Source: Cristatella mucedo
Taxonomy: Eukaryota > Bryozoa > Phylactolaemata > Cristatellidae
Length of the DNA stretch: 64,000 nt
Direction: 5' to 3'
Assembly (NCBI GenBank): GCA_009760855.2
Contig: WPIO01000207.1
Location: 167,501 to 231,500 of the forward strand
Shown here: piece by piece, positions 1 through 12,115 of the stretch
How positions within the stretch are numbered: the stretch's first letter is position 1
How the letters are laid out: each line of letters starts with the position of its first letter
The notes under the pieces: generated by a model
Told to the model about the DNA's origin: nothing
What the model saw: only the letters and a program-made list of their open reading frames with translations
The model's database searches: none
Program-made: the position numbers and the translations under genes

Positions 1-389
1 AAGAAGGCTGAACATTTTTCGGCTGAGCCCTTAATATCTAGGGAGTCAGACCTCACAGCATTGGCCAGTAAATGGTTTACTGTCCTATAAATATGTTTAG
101 TGTCCGACTGGCAGGAATTCAGCTTTCTAATGAAAAAAGAAGCCCTGGTTTTTTTAAGCTTTCGTGTGTAAACTCGAAGGAAGTCTTTAAAATTGACTAG
201 ATCTGCCTCAGACCCGGATTTCTTGAAACGACTTTCTAGCCTGCGTTTAACCCGATGCATCTTAAGGAGTTTTTTGGTAACTATCATATTCAGCTCGTTC
301 TCCAATTTCAAGATTTTTGCAGTCCCCCTCGAAGTAGTCTTTCGAATCTATTGTTCTGAGTTTACCCAATAACAAGCTACCAATGGTGG

Positions 390-576
390 CAGTCATCTAC
401 CAAGTGCTTCCCACTTTCTTTTTGTTGCGTGAGACGAAGTCTGTGGGCTAACGAATGCGTACCGAAAGCCGCTTAGGCTGTGAGTGCGCTATACAAAACT
501 CTCATGCGTAACATCCACATAGTCTTTAGGACTTCGTGGAGTTACAAAAGGAGACACATTACATTACATTATCTGA
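390..576 (+). mobile_element. LINE family A, 3' end fragment
   Basis: This stretch matches the 3' end of the LINE copies ending at 13230 (+), 13678 (-) and 21425 (-). Shared elements are a block reading GAGACGAAGTCTGTGGGCTA, a CGTACCGAAAGCC block, the phrase CTTCGTGGAGTTACA and terminal ACATT pentamers. Only the 3' UTR and the last codons are present, as expected for a 5'-truncated insertion. The upstream boundary is approximate. Confidence 0.7.
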
Positions 577-1900
577 CGCTTCAGCCTGAATTTCGTGCTC
601 TTACTGACTCATTTTCTCTTGTGACTCATGTGCATGACCCTATTAACATCAAAGGACACACACTCGACCGGATTTTCTCCCACAACTGTATTTTAACATC
701 ACCTACTATTACCGAATGCTGCGTATCTGACCACATGCCGATATAATTCAGTCTACAATATGAGCCCTCATCGCCTTCTAATGGCACATGTGAATCGAGA
801 AAACTCAATACCCTTGAAATCGATGATGTATGTCCATTAGAGAATATCTCCTTCGCCTATGCTGCCCAATCCCCCTTCCGGCCATTCACCCTCGGTAGAT
901 TGCTAGAACTCGATAAGAGCTGTTTTGCTTGACGAGTTTGCACCTCTGACTAAGGGCACTGTTCGCCATCGCAAAGACGGCCTATGGTTTACAGCAGACA
1001 TTAACCTAGCTAGGTATACCAAGTATAAGCTTAAAAAAGCATGCAAAATGTCAGGACTGACTTGTCTATCGACAGGCATACAAGGGCTACGGTAGATCGT
1101 ACCAAGCAATCGTAGCAAAGGCCAAGTCTAGCTTCTATAAAAACAATGTTGAATCTCTGGTGCACAATAAAAAAAATGCTGATATCGACGATCAACCATC
1201 TCCCAAACTTCTCTCAGGTTAGCTCCTTACCTAGTGATCTCTGTGATGATCTAGCTGATCGCTTCTCCAGCTTCTTTATCAACAGGATGAATAAGATCAG
1301 GTAGCCCTTCCCTAGGGTGGCAGCATCCCCCTGGAATTCTGCCACTCAACTCGGTGCAGTACCTAGATTTCTACATTCAATGAGGTCGCGAATGACCTTA
1401 TCACGAGAGTCATCTCCCAATCAAAGAAGACTACTAGTCCTCTAGACCCTATTCATATTATCCCACGTCTACAATGCATAGATCTACTGCTACCATGCAA
1501 AACTGACATAATAAATATGTCTTTAGCCCCAGGTCATATCCTTGCACCTTTCAAAAGGCTGCTGCTAAGCCACTAATTAGGAATGCAACGTTGGACCAAA
1601 GGACCTTCAGCAGCTTCCATCCATCCAGTCTTCTCCTGCTACCATTCCTATCAAAGACATTGGAACGAGTAGTGACAGACCAATTGAACTCGTATATTGA
1701 GATCTCAAACCTAGAGAGTAAGTTCCAGTCTGGGTTTAGCGCTACTCACCCCACAGTCAGCATTTTTTAGGATGTATTCCTTCTGAGGAATTCAGACTTG
1801 GCCAATGTCTCTCAGCTTGTCTTGTTTGATCTTTCGGCACCCGTTGGATACTATTAACCACAAAGTTCTTCTTGAGCATCTCTCGAGAAATTGCTAGGCT
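577..1900 (+). mobile_element. LINE family B, decayed copy covering the endonuclease end to RT start
   Basis: The translation at 560-746 reads like the C-terminal part of an L2/CR1-type apurinic endonuclease, with GHTLDRIFSHN and CVSDHMPI. Further on, fragments such as DLADRFSSFFINRMNKIR (linker) and ESKFQSGF followed by LVLFDLSA (RT start) appear in shifting frames. Several stops and frameshifts make it dead. It aligns in order with the copy starting at 3366, for example ATCTCCCAATCAAAGAAGAC against ATCTCCCAGTCAAACAAGAC. The end near 1900 is where the similarity stops in the RT region. Confidence 0.65.
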
Positions 1901-2201
1901 GCCACATATTATTGGCAGGCATCAAAAAGTAAATGCTAATGTTGCATAATCTAAGGAAATGCAGGAAAGCATAAAGATAAAGTATATTCAATAAATATTA
2001 TAATATCCCCCAAATAAAATAATATGCATAGGTATGCCTAACTAAGTCAAGGCGACCTAGTGAATTTCAGATGCTGTGCACAGATTTTGCTAGGCGAATG
2101 AAATAACGATTTAGTAGCACCAACTACATACTGAAGAACAGCACAAACACAATAATTTCATTACAAACAATAGAAAATGACGACAGCAAGGGCGTGTCAC
2201 A

Positions 2202-2372
2202 GAGCCGTGATGGCACACTAGGTAAGGCGGTTGCTTTCACGACTTCGGTCCCGAGGTCGTGTGTTCGATTCCTGCGGTGGGCGATCCTTTATCGCCACTG
2301 CAAGCGGTGGTGATAGCCATAAAGGCTCTTCTGTCGACATACAAAAAGAGGCTGTTTAATCAGCTAGAATTT
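2202..2372 (+). mobile_element. SINE family 2 (tRNA-derived), near full length
   Basis: The head resembles a tRNA gene, with an A-box-like TGGCACACTAGGTAAGG and a B-box-like GTTCGATTCC. The family body follows (GGGCGATCCTTTATCGCC, CAAGCGGTGGTGATAGCC, AAAGGCTCTTCTGTCG). It ends at AGAGGCTGTTTAATCAGCT. Good copies of the same unit occur at 3590-3772 (-), 26987-27157 (-), 38146-38320 (+) and 39250-39415 (-). This is a dispersed element and not a functional tRNA gene, because the acceptor-stem halves do not pair. Confidence 0.8.
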
Positions 2373-2606
2373 ATTTGTTTATTATAACCAACAAGACCAC
2401 GAATATGTGATAGTTTGCTGTTTTTTTTGTTTTTTGTTTAATGGCTGCAAATATAGTAACAACGCAGCTACTGCCATAACACGTCTCAACAAATCGGAAA
2501 TTGTTCACCCGACTGAAATGCAGTCAAGAACGTCCAATTATTTCTGCGAATTGCACATACCGAATGCGAGCATCGCGACATACTAGACGAGAGCACAGCT
2601 ACTTAC

Positions 2607-2623
2607 TCACACACACACACACA

Positions 2624-2661
<38 letters not shown>

Positions 2662-2702
2662 CACGCACACACACGCACACACACGCACGCACACACACAC
2701 AA
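2607..2702. repeat. (CA)n microsatellite
   Basis: An almost pure CA run with interspersed CG steps (CACGCA). The open frames across it on both strands are artefacts of the repeat. The following 200 bases are CA-rich but irregular. Confidence 0.95.
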
Positions 2703-3365
2703 ACATTGTTTAGCACTCGCAATTGAGAGCACATAAAAGCAGTCACATACACGGGACCGATTACACAACTCTCAGATAGCTGTGCATTGCAACACAAGCT
2801 ACCACATGCACTAACGAACGCAAATGATTTTCAGGCAAAGCACATATAGAACAGCACCTCTACACCATATCCTTACAAATATTTGTGCACATGCGCACAC
2901 ATCGATATATTACAAGAACGCAAGACCTACAGAAACGCATGCACTTTCACATAACAGCAAACACAAAAACTGTGCACACTGACCAGGCGTTTGACACCCA
3001 TAAAACATAAATCAGGCGTGTGCCAAAATATACACACTGGGCATGTGCTAATGCATAAAAAAGAAACCACACTAACATGCACAGATAAAAACATTAATCA
3101 ACAGCAGACAAAATTTAAAAACCACACCGGAAACACAGACGCTCACAAGTGCCAGAATTGTACATGCATAGCACAAATAGCATTGCTCCATGATAACTGT
3201 TTTTTAATAAGAGAAAGTCTATCCTTTCGTCTGTCACCGCAAGGTGGTGTGCTTGCATCACGTAGCAATATGGTGAAGCGTTGTCTTCCGTGACGAGTAC
3301 TTCCGGGAGTGACATGTAGTAGACGTGCAATGTACGTCCACAATTGATTCCGTGCACTTCCTCTA
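2703..3365. other. Stretch with no gene seen
   Basis: A/C-rich on the + strand (many ACACA and GCACA words) and probably decayed from CA repeats. I see no convincing coding exon, RNA gene or mobile-element signature here. Confidence 0.5.
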
Positions 3366-5125
3366 TGTCTACATTTAAGGAGGCCACCAGTGACCCTATC
3401 CTGAAATGCATCTCCCAGTCAAACAAGACTCCTCTAAACCATATTCCGATTCCAATTAAAGATACAAGAATGAATTATGGCAGACTAACCGAACAGGTTG
3501 AACACCTCAAACCTAGGAAGTAAGTTCCGAGTCTGGGTTTATAGCTAATCACCACAGAGTCAGCATTACTTAGGGTGTATAAGAAAAAGTACTAGCTGAC
3601 TGAAAAGCCTCTTTTGTATAGGAACAGAAGAGCCTTTACGGCTATCACCACCGCCTGGCTGCTTGCATCCACCAAGTTTCACCCACTGCAGGAATTGAAC
3701 CCTCCACTTTGAGCCCGAGGTCGTGAAAAGCAACCACCTTACATAGTGTACCATCACGGTTCACGAACGATCTCTCATGAATGCTGACTTATGTAAAGGC
3801 TCTCTGCTTGTTCTGTTTGATCTTTCGGCAGCATTTGATACTATTAATCAATAGTCCTTTTTGGGCATCTCGTATTTCACAGGGGCATCACTGGCACTGC
3901 ACTGCAATGATTCAGGTCCTACCTCAGTGGAGACTCCAGGGTATTGGATGTGAATGGACAAAGATCATCCGAGGAACCACTTAAGCACAGAGTATCTCAA
4001 GGCTCTGTTTTCTTTCTGCTTCTTTTCAGTTTCTTCTCACCCTCTTGGCGATGTGATCACCAAGCACAATCCTTGGCTTTCGCTTCTATGCAGATGACAC
4101 CCAGCTGTATCTTTTCTTCGATTTTTCCAAGCACTCGAGCGTGTCGAATTCTCCACACACTCTAGATGCATGTATTGATTACATTCACGCATGAATGGCA
4201 GCAAACTTTCTTAAATTGAATGATGCCAAAACCAACTTATAAGTTATGGGCAAACCAAGCGAGATTCAGAAATCGGAAACCTAACTTTCAAAATCGGCTC
4301 TGCCAGCAGATCTTATCTTAAACTGCCCGAAATCTAGATGCCATGTTTCAAAGTGATCTTTCATTGGACGAACCACATCAGCTCCACAGTCAAGTCTGCC
4401 TACTTTCAGCTACATAGCAATGCCGAAATTTGGGCTTGCTTGGACAGGGATACTGCATCCAAATTAGTCCATGCATTTGTGACATTCCGTCTCGACTTCT
4501 GTAACTCACTGCTTGCTGGTCTACCGGCCTGTGCAATCAGGTACTTACAGTTAGTGCAAATCTCTGCAGCGAGGCTTGTCTGTCGTGAGCATCGCAATGG
4601 CTACATCGCACCACTTCTCGCGACCTGCACTGGCTCCCAATCAAGAAGCTCAACAACTTCAAAGTAATGTCACTCACTTTTAGGCCCTCTCATTCTCTGA
4701 CTCCAGCCTACCTATCAGAACTACTTCCCCGCCAGATGAAGAATCGTTCAACCTACTGTTCTGACTCGAATCGTTTAGCCATAGCTTGTACGAACCTCAA
4801 AACCTTTAGAGACCGTGCCTTTAGTTCCTATGCTCCCAAAGCCTGGATGTCCCTCCCGACACACGTCACAAACTGACCTAATACGATGACATTTAAAAAG
4901 AGGCTTACAATCTGTTTATTACAGCATTTGGTAGGTCTTTGTGATTCATTCTTCGTGTGCAAGTGCATGCTTATACTAAGCCTGCTGCTTGCGAATATTG
5001 CCATCAATCATTTGGTCATGACGGTCACGGTCTATCATTTGGTCACGCTTTCGATACAGCATCTGTAAAGTGCCTAGAAAGAGACTAAGTTCTCTTAGTG
5101 TGCTATACACATGTATTATTATTAT
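3366..5125 (+). mobile_element. LINE family B, 3' half, split by a SINE insertion
   Basis: The RT domain is recognisable in pieces: LVLFDLSAAFDTIN near 3800-3850, HRVSQGSVF near 3985-4020, and a degraded YADDTQL equivalent near 4086-4110. The C-terminal region follows, with LDFCNSLLAGLPACAIRYLQ near 4490-4550, SARLVCREH near 4565-4600, PAYLSELLP near 4705-4730, and DRAFSSYAPKAWMSLP near 4810-4860. The 3' UTR carries TTTAAAAAGAGGCTTACA and the family tail TAGAAAGAGACTAAGTTCTC, then ATT repeats (5112-5127). Frameshifts and stops make it inactive. The copy is interrupted at 3590-3772 by a SINE 2 element. Confidence 0.8.
3590..3772 (-). mobile_element. SINE family 2 inserted in LINE B
   Basis: This is the reverse complement of the 2202-2372 unit, with the tail AGCTGACTGAAAAGCCTCTT at the left and the head near ACCATCACGG at the right. 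The flanking LINE B sequence stops after a GGGTGTAT motif and resumes near 3773. Comparison with the uninterrupted copy around 1770-1810 shows that the SINE landed in an already resident LINE. I could not define a clean target-site duplication. Confidence 0.8.
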
Positions 5126-5204
5126 TTTTACTAGGACTCAGTAGAGCAAGTCCACAGGCCGTGAGCTGCTTGTGTGACACAGATTATATGCCAGCTAGCA
5201 GTAT

Positions 5205-5895
5205 AATATACACACACAAACACATACGCACAAACACGCATTGGCAAACCCGCACACATACACAAACACGCATACGCAAACACTCATACGCAAACCCATA
5301 CACACAACCACACATACAAGCAGTCGGGAAAAAGTGTTTAATCATACCAACACCATCTGCACATATGTATGCACACCCCTGTCAGTGGGCAGCACTCTTT
5401 TACTGACAGCTTCAAGCAGGGTTGAGGGCATGCAGAGGCTCTTATGCTGTATCACAAATGAGGTTGCTAACTAAGACGACTTTAATTCTAACCTTTAAAC
5501 GGCAGAAACAGCAGCAACTGCACCTGCCACCACAAATCGTAATGTAGAGAAGCAAACATTAACAAATAAAGGTCAAAACTAAGGGTCAGAGCTGGTTTGC
5601 ACACATGCCTGCATGCAATACACTCACACATGTAAATGTGAACACATGAGCACGTGCACCAAACACATGCAAACATTAACTCTTACGCATGTGCACACAC
5701 AAACATACATGGACACAGTCACATGCACAAATACAAACAGATGACCATATAAATACATTACATGTCTAAAAACTCGAACACTCAAAACATATACACACAA
5801 ACACCTGCATACATTCTTACCTATGTAAAGATAAACAGACACTCCAATATGCACTCAGCCATCACAATATCATACAACTAATCCATACGCTCAGA
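5205..5895. repeat. Degenerate CA-rich simple repeats
   Basis: Two blocks (about 5205-5322 and 5590-5885) are built from CACA, AAACAC, ATACAC and ATGCAC words. They look like eroded CA microsatellites. The open frames here, on either strand, encode only low-complexity T/H/V/C-rich peptides and are not genes. Confidence 0.7.
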
Positions 5896-7370
5896 CACAC
5901 TATAGTATTTGGCAGTTAGAAGAAAAATTAGCCATAGTTAGCCAGGTTGGTTCTTTCTCATACAGGCACAACCTTTTTAGGGGCTCTTGTAGCAGAGGTT
6001 GACGCAAGTGTTACAACCAAATCGAGCAAGGCAGATTCTTAGTTTGAAGATGACTAACTATGAACCTTGTTATACAAAATAACGTACACAGACACCGGCC
6101 TGAAAAAGACAGTGCAGCACATCAACCAGAGGAGTCAGCTCTGCATAACATAACTGGTCGCTGACGACACCAGTGTCTATCATAAACCAAAGTATAAAAA
6201 GGTGCAAGCATTTGCATAGCTTGTGCATGGCGACGTGCCAAGTATCAAAATGTAAAGCCTTAAGGCAACCAGAATAACTCTCAGGGTCACTGCGTTCACT
6301 TTATGTGTTGGCATTGACATTGTAGGTGAAGCATTAGATCGACGACAGAGGTTTCAAGGTTTCAGTACAAAGTTTAACGTCAGGCACAAACAATGAGCTC
6401 TTTGAATGTCGGCATGTGGGGTACTGCACAGCAGCAGCTCATACGGGGCTTCGAAAGACACGTGCACTTGTAAGCCAGACGCCACTAGCAAACCAACCCC
6501 TAAAAGGATCACAGAGTGGGTTGCTCTGCTGGTTATCACAAAGTGGATGTCGTCAATGGCATGCTAGATGGCACATTTGAGCAGCCGGCTAAGCTGATCT
6601 AACTAGTGCTGAGGCAGAACCTCACAGTTATACAATTACCAAGATTACAATATATAAAATCTTGGCATGCTAGATTGATTACGTCAGTATACATTGCGAG
6701 AATAATCTCTAATGGTCATCCGTCGACTGTGCAAAATAGCGTGCACGAACCAATCAAGCACGAACGACACTGCTCACACTGATGAATTTGTGCTCACACC
6801 CGAAGACAAGCAGACTCATAGAGAAGCATACATTAACACAACCATACAAATACCGCAGGAAACATACTCAAGCATATACCAGAACAAGGATATGCAAACA
6901 CAAGCGCACATGCTAACGTCGTCAGTTGCAGGTACATTACACGCAGCCTGTCATTGGTTGGCGACTTGCTATCCTCGAAGTCAATTACTTATCTCGAATG
7001 GTAGAAAAGATGTATATAATGGCACAGGAAGCGAAGTATGTGAACCACCATTGGCAATCTTCGACAAAACCAAATATCGCAGATTTTACACATTATTTAG
7101 GCACTGAAATTGAACGCTTCTGACGAACCATTCCTTATTCTGTAAACCTAAAGCACGTCCAACGATGGCTGCTGGTAAGACTCAGCTGTCACATGTACGG
7201 ACAGCAAGTTGACCGAAAACACTCGCTACTAAAGCAGAGTTTCAGCACAGCAGGATGTACACAATAGGACCTACTCGCCTTGTCAAGTCCTCTAGCCAGA
7301 ACCGAGGGATAAAGAAGAAAACGACAGAACTCAGCTCAAGAAGTCACACCGACAGAACAAGCAGCGTCCT
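5896..7370. other. Stretch with no gene seen
   Basis: Mixed-composition DNA. The longest frame (about 6712-7107) has no recognisable domain and continues from decayed CA-type sequence, so I do not call it. No repeat family from elsewhere in the window is recognised. Confidence 0.5.
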
Positions 7371-8467
7371 ACGAACTTTATGCCAGCGGAGCTCGCCTAT
7401 ATTGCAACGCGCAAATCCACACGCATCGCAGTATTTATTGACGAAACGCACGGCTGGACGACCACCAGCATTTCGTTACGCGACAAGCCGCAGTCTGCGA
7501 GCCCAGAATACGATGCGTGGAGCAAGGCGAAGGTAGGACGGAAGTCAGTCGATTCATGCAGTTTCCATTCATTGAGAGAGCGTATCTTAACTGTCGCATT
7601 CACTTTAGGATGTAGTTACACGTAGTAATTAAGATGATCTATCCGTGTACAATAACCATGCAGTCCTGAGCAATATCAACAAGTTTGATCGAGCATGAGG
7701 ATCGGTCCGCACATGCTGCCAGTTAATACTGCGTCCAACTATGGACATGGCGTACACAGCAGGCTATGTAGCCGATGCTGAGGCCGTCGCCTGCTTGGGC
7801 AGTTCACCCAGCACTTACTATATAATTCAAATATAATATTTACACGATCGGTGTTTTTCAATACATTGTCACATACGCTAACTTATCCAATGTCCATTAA
7901 AACGAGAGACGCGGTTTTCGAGATGCTGGCGTTAGTTGCGGGATTATCCCTGGGCGCAAGCTTTCCTGCTCACAAAATTTCCACCAATATAATCGCAAGA
8001 TGGCGCTCTTAACAAACTCTTTTTCTTTCGATAATCATTCCACGGTGCTGCGTAGACGAAAGCTTAACGAAATCGCAGTTATTCTCCCTTTCGGATTTGA
8101 GGCAACTGTCCCCAGCGGTACTGGACATACCGCGAATTGCCGGTAGGTAATGTCCCACGAGAACTGGCACGAGCTAGCCTCCAGCCGGCATAGATTAAGT
8201 GACGCCCACTTCCGGAGCACCGGCATATACTTTTGTCCCTACAAAATTGATATCTCAATCTCCCTATATATATTTAAGTTATGTAATTAAGTTATAAAGG
8301 CGATGATATATAAATGCACTATGCTAACTTGCTCTACTAAAGTTAGCCTTGTGGGGCTCCTTGCTGCCAATCGTGCTGACCCGCAGTAGGCGCTACTTCC
8401 GCTAACACCCGGAGCAGTCGAGGGCACATTGAGCTGCTTGTGCGAACTTACCGCCGTACATCAGAAC

Positions 8468-10309
8468 ATGGTAAGCTTGGCAATGTTCACGTCACTAAGT
8501 TAGTTGCAGAGAAAGTAGTGATATAGCACCAAATCAACTCCAAGAAGCATTATTGGCTTTTATGGGGTTCGGCTTCGTTCGAGGTGGCCATGTTGCCGGC
8601 TCTTTCGGCCGCTGCCGGTCTGACCTATTTCATTTCAAACGTAAGCACGCTTTAAGTGTGTTACTGTTCCTTCGATGTATTACCATCATTATCTTAAAAG
8701 CTGTCCAGATTTTCGTTCCGCGATGGTCACGGTTTACCTCGGGATCGCGTTGCATTCATGCGAAACCGGATGGTTCTCGTTTTAGCCGATACCGCCGAGT
8801 TACGCTGACCTCGGAAAAGCTGCGCGAGACATCTTTAGCAAAGGATACAGTGAGTTTCAGAGCTTTTAACTGACTTTAGCCACACGCTTGCTTACTCGCG
8901 GTGGAGTTGAGACGATATGTATGGGTCGCGGTCAGCCTTACGAGCTGGTATTTGTAGACCACGGTGTGTGGAAACTCGACGCCAAGACTAAAACTGCTAG
9001 CGGCGTCAATTTCACGACCAGCGGGGTTGCCAATACCGACACTGGCAAGGTCTTCGGAAGCCTCGAGACCAAGTACAACTGGAAGGACTTCGGTTAGTAC
9101 TCTTAGCCGCTAAGTAGCTATGAGTTTTCGGCTTCCGGTCCCTGGAACGTAGAAGTTAAGACGCGCCTCGTATTTCAGGTGTTACCTTCGTTGAGAAATG
9201 GAACACCGACAATGTATTGACTGCCGAGATTACCGTCGAAGATCAGCTCGTGCATGGTCTGAAACTGGCTTTTGACACCTCCTTCCAACCTGCAACTGGG
9301 TTCGTGAGGCCTTCGTAATGCGCTCGTGAGACCTTGGACCGCCGGATAGATTTTTGTCGTATTTTCTCCTTCACCGCAGCTTTGCGTTTATCACATTTTA
9401 GCAAAAAGAGCGGTAAAGTCAAGACCGCATACAAGAGGGAATACGTCAATACTAACCTAGACGTTGACTTCGACTTTGCCGGACCCACTGTGCATGGTGC
9501 AGCTGTATTAGGGTGAGTCTTGCAATAGCTAGTTCTGAGCGCCGGCGGCATTGATTATTAGGGCAGATCGTGTAATGCCCACGATTTTTATTACTTCAAG
9601 TTTGCATTGCTCCGTAATGGATTGCTCAAAGCTTGAGCTGTTTGGTTGTAATCCTGTACACTGTATGTTTGCTTCGTAGATACAATGGCTGGTTGGCGGG
9701 GTATAATTTGTCGTTTGATACTTCCAAGTCGCAGCTCACAAGCAACAATTTCGCTATTGGATACGATGGTGGCGATTTTGTTTTGCACACCAGCGTGTAA
9801 GTGTGCGCCTCAGTGTTTCGCAGCCCTGCATTTTTGCTTTTTTTTTAAAGATGGGTTGGAAATGTCAAACATTCTCGTTAACACTCCTGTTGTAAACGTT
9901 TACAGTAACGATGGAGCTGAATTTGGTGGCTCGGTGTACCACAAAGTGAGCAAAGACCTTGAGACTGGTGTGAACCTTGCGTGGTCGGCTGGGGCTAGTG
10001 GTACTAGGTTTGGTCTGGCAGCAAAGTACGCTCTTGCTCAGGACACCACCGTCCGAGCTAAGATAAGCAACAACAGCCAGCTCGGCCTGAGCCTGACCCA
10101 GAGAATCAAGGACGGTGAGTGCTTGCAGGGCTGCTGGCTTTCGTGTAGATAGAGGCTGCTGGCGTTTGCATTTTATATCCTACTCTTGTTGTGTTGGCCG
10201 TTTTTCTGTTTTATTAGGACTGAGCTTCAATTTGTCAGCGCTTGTCGACTGCAAGAATTTCAATGTAGGCGGCCACAAGGTCGGCCTGGGATTGGACCTC
10301 GGAGAATAA
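8468..10309 (+). CDS. VDAC: Voltage-dependent anion channel (mitochondrial porin), 8 coding exons
   Basis: The product forms the beta-barrel pore of the mitochondrial outer membrane that passes ATP, ADP and other metabolites. Coding exons are 8468-8470, 8786-8849, 8958-9092, 9179-9299, 9402-9512, 9680-9796, 9906-10114 and 10218-10309. All introns are GT-AG, and the exon lengths sum to 852 nt, giving 283 residues plus stop. That is exactly the length of animal VDAC1. Seen motifs: [19 protein letters not shown] at residues 4-22 (the N-terminal helix), EKWNTDN with Glu73 at the human VDAC1 position, GLK at 94-96 (nucleotide-binding motif of the family), [18 protein letters not shown], and GGHKVGLGL near the C-terminus. 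The start is decided by an in-frame TAG immediately before exon 2 (8783-8785), so the Met must come from an upstream exon. ATG followed directly by GTAAGC at 8468 fits in phase. The exon 4 donor (GTTCGT) is slightly unusual. The paralogue number (1, 2 or 3) cannot be assigned. Confidence 0.96.
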
Positions 10310-10476
10310 TGCTTACTGATGCTAAATAGTGCATGTACTTAGCTCTGATGTTGTCTTGAGCGAGTAATTACTGTATATTTATTGTAACATGCAAAGTTTG
10401 AAAGATGATCCATACTTGACTTCGAATTCGATGTACTGAAATGATACACTTGTGTGGAATGACATCTATATGTGGG

Positions 10477-10482
10477 AATAAA
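10477..10482 (+). promoter_or_regulatory. Polyadenylation signal of VDAC
   Basis: A canonical AATAAA hexamer lies 168 bases after the VDAC stop codon, with T/G-rich sequence downstream (AGTGGACGTTTTAGAATTTG). This gives a 3' UTR of roughly 190 bases. Confidence 0.8.
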
Positions 10483-10519
10483 GTGGACGTTTTAGAATTT
10501 GTCATCTTAACATTAGGCT

Positions 10520-11870
10520 ATGTCAGTGGTTGCACAGTAATGGTTTGTACTGGCACTTTATAAGTACCTCTAAATGTATGCATCTCTCAATGGCCTGCTC
10601 AGAACTTAACTAAATATTGTTCAAATAAGCTGAGGATACCTATTGGGTAAAGCAGTGGAATGCGATGATTGTGTATTATGTCGACCCATGGTCGGAGTCA
10701 AAATTATATAATGGCTCGGCTTTTGGCTCGCTGGAACTGCTACAGCCAGTGTTTGGTTGTACTGGCTGGCCTCTGCCAGTTTTTGAATTGGGTTGGTCCT
10801 AGATCACATCTGAATAGGGTAATAGGACTCCAGAAACTCGAAGTCAAGGTAACTTAACCAGGAGTTCGAATGGACAGCTTAGTTAATCAGATCTGTGTAA
10901 TCAAGAATATTCTGAAGTGAGAGATTGCACACAATAATGGGAGCTTAACTTCTAAATCAATAGAGAACTGAAGCATAGAGATACTGAGGAGCAAAGCAGT
11001 TTAGCTATTTATTGTGCTGGCAAATGACTCACCTATGCCAAGAACCAGCCAAAGCAAGGAAGAGAGCCGATTCTCGTGTTAATCAACCCTTATTGATGAG
11101 AATCTGCTCTCCAACGGTCTTGACTTTCTTCTGTGCCGAAAGCAGCAGCTATATTGATCCTAACCTAGGGTCAAGCGGCTCGACTTGCTCTCCAGCATAC
11201 CTCACTAGTTCCCAGAAAGACGTATGGCACTAAAAATATGGATTTTTTCACTTTTCGAATCTTTTCATGGCTGAAGTTGATCATTTCACGTAAGCTTTGA
11301 GTAATACAACTGAATCCCACAAATCAATCAACTGCTCGGCTCTTTCCCTCCAGCATACCTATAGTGCCCAGACAGAGATTCTCTTCTACGGCAAAGTAAA
11401 AATACCGAGACTTCTAAAGTGAAGTAAAAATATCTTAATGATCTCTCTTCGATTAAGCCTCTGATGGTTACAGCATTTCTCTGCTAATCACTCGTAGAAT
11501 AAAGCCTGCCTGCTGTAGAATTTATCGCTCGCCGCCTCAAAATCTGATTCTTAAGGGAGAATGTCAAGAAAATACCACGTGTCTAAGGTACCCTTTGAAA
11601 GATAAGTATGTTGGAACTGGGATCGGAAGTTCTGGTGACTTCCACATGAAAGAAAAATAGGTTATGCCAACCTCATCTAACCTGGATGTAAACCGGAAGC
11701 AACACATCTACAAATAAAAGATTTACCGACCTCTGCATCATACGCGACTGGTATCCTAACTTGTCGAATCTTGGTACATCGCTATAGATGCTTGAAGCTT
11801 GTTGAGGTGCACACTTGTGACTTTCATACAGCATTTCCAGGGTTGGTTGGTGCCTTGTAAATTAAATAAC
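10520..11870. other. Intergenic stretch with no gene seen
   Basis: AT-leaning unique-looking sequence after VDAC. No splice-flanked open frame, tRNA or known repeat family was recognised. Confidence 0.5.
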
Positions 11871-11874
11871 CACA

Positions 11875-12115
11875 AATATTTCACGTATCGAATGAAATTT
11901 GAAATGCGAGTTCAGCTCGGCTTTTTTTACCCTAGTTTTTAATATTTTTGATTTCGGTTTGATACATTTGGCTGTATACGTCATCAAACGTCCTGGAGCT
12001 TCATGTTCCGTAATCGTGGAGTTGTATCAAACCGAAATAAAAAATATTGAAGACTATGGTTAAGCAAGCAGAGCTGAACTCACATTTCAAATTTCACTCC
12101 GATACGTAAAATATT
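11875..12115. mobile_element. Fold-back (hairpin) element, MITE-like
   Basis: The left arm (11875-11965) and right arm (12024-12115) are reverse complements over about 90 bases with scattered mismatches. Both ends carry AATATT, a TTTCACGTATCG / CGATACGTAAAA pair follows, then TGAAATTTGAAATG, GAGTTCAGCTC and TTTCGGTTTGATACA. The loop is about 58 bases and contains no gene. The structure resembles a non-autonomous fold-back or MITE-type DNA element. No second copy is visible in this window, so its family and mobility are inferred from structure alone. Confidence 0.75.
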
